Shown here: positions 58,412 to 64,000 of the stretch, in pieces
Layout of the letters: the number at the start of each line of letters is the position of its first letter
How positions within the stretch are numbered: position 1 is the first letter of the stretch
Source of the DNA: Lithobates sylvaticus
Lineage: Eukaryota; Chordata; Amphibia; Anura; Ranidae
Reading direction: 5' to 3'
Assembly (NCBI GenBank): GCA_028564925.1
Contig: CM053031.1
Coordinates: 97,527,805-97,591,804 of the forward strand
Length of the DNA stretch: 64,000 bases
The notes under the pieces: model-generated
Database searches by the model: none
Told to the model about the DNA's origin: nothing
What the model saw: only the letters and a program-made list of their open reading frames with translations
Made by a program: the position numbers and the translations under genes

Positions 58412-60986
58412 GCTGCTCCAGTATAACCTGTATTGCAGGCTGTCCCTGCTGCTGTCTCTGTTCACGTACCCGCCTCAAGTATTTCCTCTATAAGAGGCAT
58501 GTCTGTTTCCGCTCCGCTTCCCCAGTGATTTGGGGGTGTTCCAGTCCAATGCAGAGGGTTTCTCAACCAGGTTGAGATATACTTTGTGATGCTGCCCCAG
58601 GCGTTTCCCACCGACAGTAGCAAAGTAGGTTTTGTGATATCTTTGCTTTCTGAGAGAGCCTTGGCCTGAGAAAAACCCTCTATGGGAGATGTAAAAACGT
58701 GTTGCCTTGAGTTACCCTGAGTTTGTGGCTTCTTTTAAAAGGGTATTTGATGTTCCCACACGCTCCACTTCTGCTGCCAAGTGCCTCATGTCCATCAAAC
58801 AGAGTATGAGAACTGTTCCAGATTACGCCATTGGATTCCATACTCTGGCAGCAGAGGTTTCTTGGAACAATGAGGCTCTCGTGGCTGCTTTTTCTCATGG
58901 TCTCTCAGATACCATCAAGGATGAGATAGCAGCCCGAGATATATCCACTGAGCTGGAGAAGTTGATCATGTTTGCCATCCTCATTGACTCCCGTCCGTTT
59001 TCCAGGAATTTATTAACGATGTCCTCCGAGATTTGTTGCAGTTATGTGTGGTGGTTTATGTTGACGATATCCTCATATTTTTCAAGTCCCTGGAGAGCCA
59101 CCACACAGATGTCTGTCGTGTGCTTCAGAAACTAAGAGAGAACAATCTATATTGTAAATTGGAGAAGTGCGAATTCCATCGTGAACAGGTTAACCCAGAG
59201 AAACTTTCAGGAGTCCTACAGTGGCCCTGACCCATGGGTTTACGTCCTCTGCAGCGTTTTCTTGGCTTTGCCAACTACTATCGGAAGTTTATTCGTAACT
59301 TCTCGTCTCTGGTCAAGCCCCTGACTGATATGACCAGAAAGAACGGTAACCCACAGAGTTGGTCTCAACGTCCTACCTTTGGGAGCGCTATGCATCCTTG
59401 TGGCTACTTTTCCAAGAAATTGTCACCTGCGGAGTGCAACGAGATTGGTGACAGAGAGATGTTAGCGATCATTTTAGCCCTGAAAGAATGGAGACTTCTC
59501 CTCGAAGGTACCACTGTGCCGGTTCTCATTCTTACTTACCATAAGAATCTCACATTCTTGTCTGAGCTAAAGCCTTTCTCCCAGAAGGGCGCGATGGGCT
59601 CTTTTCTTGTCAAGTTTCAATTACATTGTCTCATTCTCACCCGGTACTAAGAATGTAAGGGGTGACACTTTGTCATGACAATTTTCCTCCACTTCCAAGA
59701 TGGAGTCGGGTCCGGTTCCTTTAATTCCTCCTGATCGTATTCTGGCTATGGTTCGCACCAATCTCCCTTCTCCTTTTGGGTGACAAAATTATTGCTGCTC
59801 AGGTCCATGCTCCTCCTGAGAAACCTTGTAACCGCTGCTTTGTCCCAGAGAGTCTCCGTACTGCTGTGCTCCAGACATACCATTCTCCCAAGGCTGCTGG
59901 CCACCCTGGGAAGAATTAACTCTTTTTGTTAATTTCCCAACAATTCTGGTGGCCTAGTCTACGTGCTGATGTAACCACCTTCGTAGCTGCCTGTTCCGTG
60001 TGTGCTCAGAGTAAGACTCCATGACACCTTCCAGTGGGCCTCCTACAACCCATACCCAATGGAGAGAGGCCCTGGACCCACCTGTCAATGGAATTTTATT
60101 GTGGAGTTACCCAACTCCAAGGGCAACACAGTTATCCTTATGGTGGTTGACTGGTTTTCGAAAATGTCTCATTGTATTCCACTTAAGAAGTTGCCCACAT
60201 GCCAATCAGTCCTTGGAGCAATTCCTACGTTGCTATATTCCTGACCATCATAACAACTGGTTAGACCTCTTACCGTGGGCAGAGTTTGCTCACAATAGTG
60301 CCTTGAATTCTGCTTCGATTGCCCCCCTTTATGGTGAACTATGGTTTCCAACCTTCCATGTTGACTGACTCATTTGTTCCACAGAATATTCCTGCGTTAG
60401 TGGAGCATCTCCATGGTCTTCGTTCCACTTGGGCACCAGTCCAGGAGGCTTTGCGACATGCTAATGATAGGTACAGACTCCATACTAACCGCAGAAACCT
60501 GCCAGCACCTTCCTACAAGGTTGGGGACAGGGTCTGGCTGTCATCTTGCAATCTCCGACTTTGTGTTCCCTCTCTGAAGTTTGCACCTCAGTTTATTGGG
60601 CCTTTCCATATTCTTTGCAGGATTAACCCAGTGACTTATGTATTAGACCTTCCTTAATAATACGTATCTCAAATATATTTCCTGTCTCCATATTAAAACA
60701 TTTTGTCTGCAACTGCTTTACCACCTCGGTGTCACGTCCTCACCTGTACAGGTTGAGAACCTTAAGAAGTAAGAAGTACAGTCCATTGTTGATTCCCGTA
60801 GGTTCCATGGGCGCATACAGTACCTGGTGCATTGGAAAGGGTATGGTCCAGGGGAACACTCTTAGGTCTCATCCTCAGACGTACATGCCCCAGTCCTCCT
60901 CCGTGATTTCCATAGACGTTCCATAGACGTTTTCCCCTCAAGCCTGGTGGTCTTCCGAGGGGGAGGGGTCATTGAGGAGGGGGTAC

Positions 60987-61399
60987 TGTCAGGGCTGTTC
61001 CTTTCTTCCTTTCTCTGAGCTGGCTGCTCAGCTGTTGGATAATTGCCAGCTCCTATCTCTCTACAGTGACGCACCTGTTGATGATATACTGCTCGTCAGT
61101 CCTGCCTACTTAAGCCGCCCGGCCCAGATGATCTCTGCCTTCGCCTTGGTCAACATCACAGAGACCTCTCCTACGTTCCTGTTATAGACTTGCTTGGCTG
61201 ACATTCCTTCTGGCTCCAGATCCTGCTTGCTGTTCCACTACGCTGATCTCTGGCTTCCTGACTTTCTGGCTTGTCTGACTATCCATTCCGGTTACCAAAC
61301 TTGCCTATGTTTTGACTAGGTTTGTTCTAACTACTTTTATTATTAAACAAGTGTGATTTAACTGTACTTCTGTCTCGATCTGATTCATGGTTTCGGACA
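60987..61399 (+). repeat. 3' LTR of the old Ty3/gypsy relic
   Basis: It opens TGTCAGGGCTG and closes TTTCGGACA; preceded by a purine-rich stretch (60955-60984) that fits a polypurine tract. It aligns end to end with the solo LTR at 16833-17243 (413 against 411 bp), with clear divergence. Confidence 0.9.
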
Positions 61400-62870
61400 C
61401 CGCCTAACTTATATTGAAAATGGCCGCTTTCATGGCCACTGTCTGCTGACATTTATTTTTATGCAGGAGATCGACCGCGGCGGCCGCCGATTGGCTGTGT
61501 TGCTCCTGCGTTGCATTCCATGAGTTGTAATCTGGACCACGCTCAAGTACCTGGTGGCAATGGGTGGAAAGAACTGAGCAGCGGCACGCAGCAGCCGGAA
61601 ACTACAACTCCCAGAGTCTTCAGAGGAAGTCAGAGGCGGGGCATGACTTACTGGCTCGGTCTGGGCTCGGTCTGGGCGCTGGATGGCTACAAGCAGGGTC
61701 GGTACAAGGGGTGGGAGGGGGCGCCAGGTTGTGAGCAGGAAAGTCTGCCCACAAAATCTACTCGTAACACTTGTATGCCCCTGTTGCCTGCCCAAAACAA
61801 AGATTACGTGCCCCTGCTCGTTGCTCTGTGGCACCATTTTATTGAAAGTGAAAGTAAAATGCTTGAATAGGTTAGGAATTATTGTTTCATTTCAGGTGCT
61901 ACATAGATGTAATCCACATACACATTATATCTTCTAAAAATAATGATTTTTAAAAAGATATACCGTAATGTGTTAGTGGATTACATCTATGTAGCACCTG
62001 AAATGTCACACTAATTCCTAACCTATTCAAAAATATAAGAATACACAGCAAAGGATGTGATGATATCCTAGCCCAACTCCAAGAAAGTACAGAAGTCCAC
62101 TCTTTTACTTACCCGATTCTATGCTCCAGTGTTCTCCTCCTCCCTAGACATCATCACATATAAAGGAAGATTAACCCTGTATGGTATGAAGTGGAGGCTG
62201 GAGTGTGACCAATGTCATTCCTAACATACACAGGAGCTGCAGGGGACAGAACTGCAGACAGCCCACTGAAGCAAGGGATAAGGTAAAAGTTAGGTACACA
62301 CAGATCAGAATTCATTGGGCTCAGCGGGGGCTGAATTTTGATCTTTGTGTACCCCTCTATGTTAGGCAGAAACCCATTGTTATATCATCTTTTGCTGGAA
62401 ATCCTTGCTCAGTTAGCTGCTTGCAGCCAAACAGCACCAGTGTTGACCAGTGTATTCTAACAGAGGACAGTCCCTACTATCAGAATACAATGTCCCAGTG
62501 AGGGGGGATTCCCACATCCACCCACTTGTGTGGAGGGAGGAATCTGTCAGCCACTTGCTTGAGCCTCGTCTTGATCCAGCAATGTGCACAAGAGCAGTTG
62601 CTCTCTGGTGGACTGTTTGTTTTAAGTGTATTGCTTTGCACTGTACATTTGATTTGCAGCACTGGAAGTTTGGTAGTAACTCCAATGTGAAATACCTGAA
62701 ATGTGTAAAAAACGCGTCTACCAGCTCTCTGTTTTTGTCAACACTTGGGATGTTCTAAATAAAATAATTTTGATCGACTATGGAGTGCAGCCATTTCTTC
62801 TATTATTGATTGCATGCGGAGGCGAGCTGGGGCGGGCACCCATGCAGATCATCAGGCTTCTTGTCTCACC
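61400..62870. other. Unassigned DNA with a small hairpin
   Basis: The GC-rich part 61430-61760 contains 'aactacaactcccagagt', a word common in amphibian repeats, but no element ends were found. A hairpin at 61863-62030 is listed separately. No gene recognised; short frames overlap on both strands. Confidence 0.45.
61863..62030. repeat. Hairpin, 55 bp arms
   Basis: The left arm 61863-61917 ('ttgaataggttaggaatta...ggtgctacatagatgtaatc') is the reverse complement of 61976-62030 with about four mismatches. The loop of 58 bp is AT-rich. No element class recognised. Confidence 0.85.
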
Positions 62871-62889
62871 TGGAGCAGTGGGTCTTCTT

Positions 62890-63060
62890 GTTTGGAATGT
62901 GGGTCCTGCTGGGAGCCGGCCATGGCCTGTGGGTCCTGCTGGGAGCTGGCCATGGCCTGTGGGTCCCACTGGGAGATGACCATGGCATGTAGGTCCTGCT
63001 GGGAGCAAGCCACTGGCCTGTGTGTCCTGTTGGCAGCTGACCTGTGGGTCTGTGGTTCAG
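62890..63060. repeat. Minisatellite of about 32 bp units
   Basis: 'ggcctgtgggtcctgctggg' followed by 'agctggccat' recurs four to five times with variation. The open frames on both strands across it are repeat translations. Confidence 0.8.
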
Positions 63061-63195
63061 TGGGTCACTTGGCTGGACTTGCCCCCCAGGCCTAAGGCTG
63101 CCAGCCCTCCCCTACTCATAAGTCAGAAAACAGAATGCAGTATCATTATTTTGCATTTACTATTGCATTGATTAAGATATACCTTCTTTTACTTA

Positions 63196-63201
63196 TTTAT
63201 T
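63196..63201 (-). promoter_or_regulatory. Polyadenylation signal AATAAA for the host exon
   Basis: On the minus strand AATAAA occurs about 230 bases downstream of the stop codon at 63430-63432, followed some 50 bases later by a T/G-rich stretch ('gcattctgttttctgactt'). Position and order fit a 3' end of a minus-strand gene. AATAAA is common by chance in AT-rich DNA, so this alone is weak. Confidence 0.45.
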
Positions 63202-63429
63202 TTACATATAAAAATCCTAGTATTTTATCATGACATGTAAGACATATTTTGATAATAACATTTCTAATTACCTTGCTTTGCTCTATTTTTCTTAAACTGG
63301 CCTATACTCCTGTGTATTTTAAATATAACAGGATGCAATTTCTCCTTTTAGTCATAATTCAAGACCTCGTTTTTACAAACAAAGAAAGATTTCAAATTAA
63401 CCCAGAAGCCTGAAGTGAACTGTGTCCAT

Positions 63430-63752
63430 TCACTTCTCTTCTTTAAGGTTTAGAGTCATGCGTGCTGTACTGTAATTTTTGTAGAATTTTTGCTGACTAG
63501 CATAACCATTCTTTGGGTACCACATAGGAAGACCTGCTGAATGAATCTTGATAGTATTAACAAATACTGGCTCAAAGCCTCTCTCAGCACTTGCTCTAAA
63601 AACACCACTTACAGGTTTTCTGAATACATTTGTATAAGCATCAGTTTGTGCAGATTGCTGAGAATGTTCTGTTACCAAAGCTACCTGTATAGATTTAACT
63701 TTTAAACGTTTTATCCATAATCTCTCACAACATTTTCCTGAACTAATTTTCT
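63430..63752 (-). CDS. Probable terminal coding exon of an unidentified host gene
   Basis: On the minus strand an acceptor-like 'cttcttctag' (63762-63753) is followed by an open frame of about 106 codons ending in TGA at 63430-63432. It begins EKISSGKCCERLWIKRL... (the first codon is split by the splice site) and ends ...NYSTARMTLNLKEEK. The frame is open further upstream to about 63787, where 'ttacag' gives an alternative but weaker acceptor. Composition is that of a real protein: mixed residues, one cluster of aromatic and basic residues ('GLPMWYPKNGYASQQKFY'), no repeats. It is the only such stretch in the window. I do not recognise the family. There is no credible initiator Met, so this is read as an internal start by splicing, with the upstream exons to the right beyond 64000. 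An AATAAA lies downstream. A processed or chance ORF is the alternative. Confidence 0.6.
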
Positions 63753-63849
63753 CTAGAAGAAGTTTTAGTGATGGATCCGGTGTCTGTAATTACTAGATCT
63801 CACAATCTTTTCTCTTACTTTAACTGCAAAATAAACACTTACCAATTGC

Positions 63850-64000
63850 TTAACCACTTGCTTACTGGGCACTTAAACCCCCCTCCTGTCCAGACCAATT
63901 TTCAGCTTTCAGCGCTGTTGCACTTTGAATGACAATTGCGCGGTCATGCTACACTGTACTCAAATTAAATTTTTATCATTTTTTTCCCACAAATAGAGCT
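63850..64000 (+). repeat. TTAACCACTTGC-type interspersed element, cut by window end
   Basis: TTAACCACTTGCTTACTGGGCAC begins at 63850 and the text follows the copy at 11278 ('aattttcagct', 'gaatgacaattgcgcggtca', 'cccacaaatagagct') up to the last base. If the exon at 63430-63752 is real, this copy sits in the last intron of that gene. Confidence 0.75.

Larger units (their letters stand above)
55910..61399 (+). mobile_element. Old, broken Ty3/gypsy (chromodomain type) relic with 3' LTR
   Basis: Recognisable pieces in order on the plus strand: gag-like sequence (about 55915-56018 and 58700-58990), a reverse transcriptase piece with the catalytic 'VYVDDILIF' box (about 59050-59080) and 'LQRFLGFANYYRKFI', RNase H ('YFSKKLSPAECN', 'LTYHKNLTFL'), integrase scraps (60000-60400), an integrase C-terminus ('YKVGDRVWLSSCNLRL', about 60510-60560), a chromodomain-like segment ('[14 protein letters not shown]', about 60820-60860), and a 3' LTR (60987-61399). 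No 5' LTR was found. The copy is heavily broken (more than ten interruptions) and carries a 2.4 kb foreign insertion at 56033-58411. Its 3' LTR matches the solo LTR at 16833-17243. Old fossil. Confidence 0.88.

Noticed and set aside
62778-63095. Pro/Gly/His-rich collagen-like frames on both strands
   Set aside because: Translations of a 32 bp minisatellite.

Overview
This window looks like 64 kb of a frog nuclear genome, most likely a ranid (Rana/Lithobates/Pelophylax type). The basis is indirect: AT-rich non-coding DNA, long (AT)n and (TG)n tracts, and many copies of interspersed families I associate with ranid genomes, such as the TTAACCACT...AGTGGTTAA family, the TTAAAG-ended short elements and the TAATGCCCCGTACACACGG element. 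No bacterial, organellar, rRNA or tRNA gene was recognised.

Layout. 81-1656: two nested hAT-type elements, each with its own target-site duplication (TSD); the inner one carries a minisatellite and a large inverted repeat. 1657-12329: mostly unassigned single-copy-looking DNA with one TTAA-bounded short element, a decayed Tc1 copy and a few other repeats. 12330-14935: a 2.6 kb hAT-type element loaded with internal tandem repeats and a nested TTAA element. 15877-17896: a 2.0 kb Tc1 transposon with a solo Ty3-type LTR inside its transposase. 18835-19451: a short hAT element with a perfect TSD. 21151-22013 and 37405-37963: two copies of a Tc1-derived foldback element in opposite orientation. 22762-23284: a probable solo LTR. 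28743-34296: abutting TTAA elements and two members of a TAGGGATG hAT family; a third lies at 44979-46293. 36371-37020: a deleted Tc1 copy. 39050-41057: a chain of nested and abutting TTAA elements. 41391-43713: three different short inverted-repeat elements and a 290 bp tandem duplication. 46379-46923: an insertion with a 17 bp TSD and a nested MITE.

47839-55427 is the largest unit: a young, nearly whole Ty3/gypsy retrotransposon on the minus strand. It has 1,061 bp LTRs differing at about two visible sites, a CTAG TSD, a tRNA-Pro-like primer binding site, a PNMA-like Gag and a pol region. Beyond it, about 55910-61399 is an old, heavily broken, chromodomain-bearing Ty3/gypsy relic. It is interrupted at 56033-58411 by an almost perfect 2.2 kb palindrome flanked by a 14 bp TSD, which is the most unusual object in the window.

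Only one stretch looks like host protein-coding sequence: a probable terminal exon on the minus strand at 63430-63752, with a splice acceptor, stop codon and downstream AATAAA. The rest of that gene would lie to the right of the window. The remaining 63 kb therefore reads as intergenic (or possibly intronic) DNA downstream of that gene, shaped by repeated transposon insertion.
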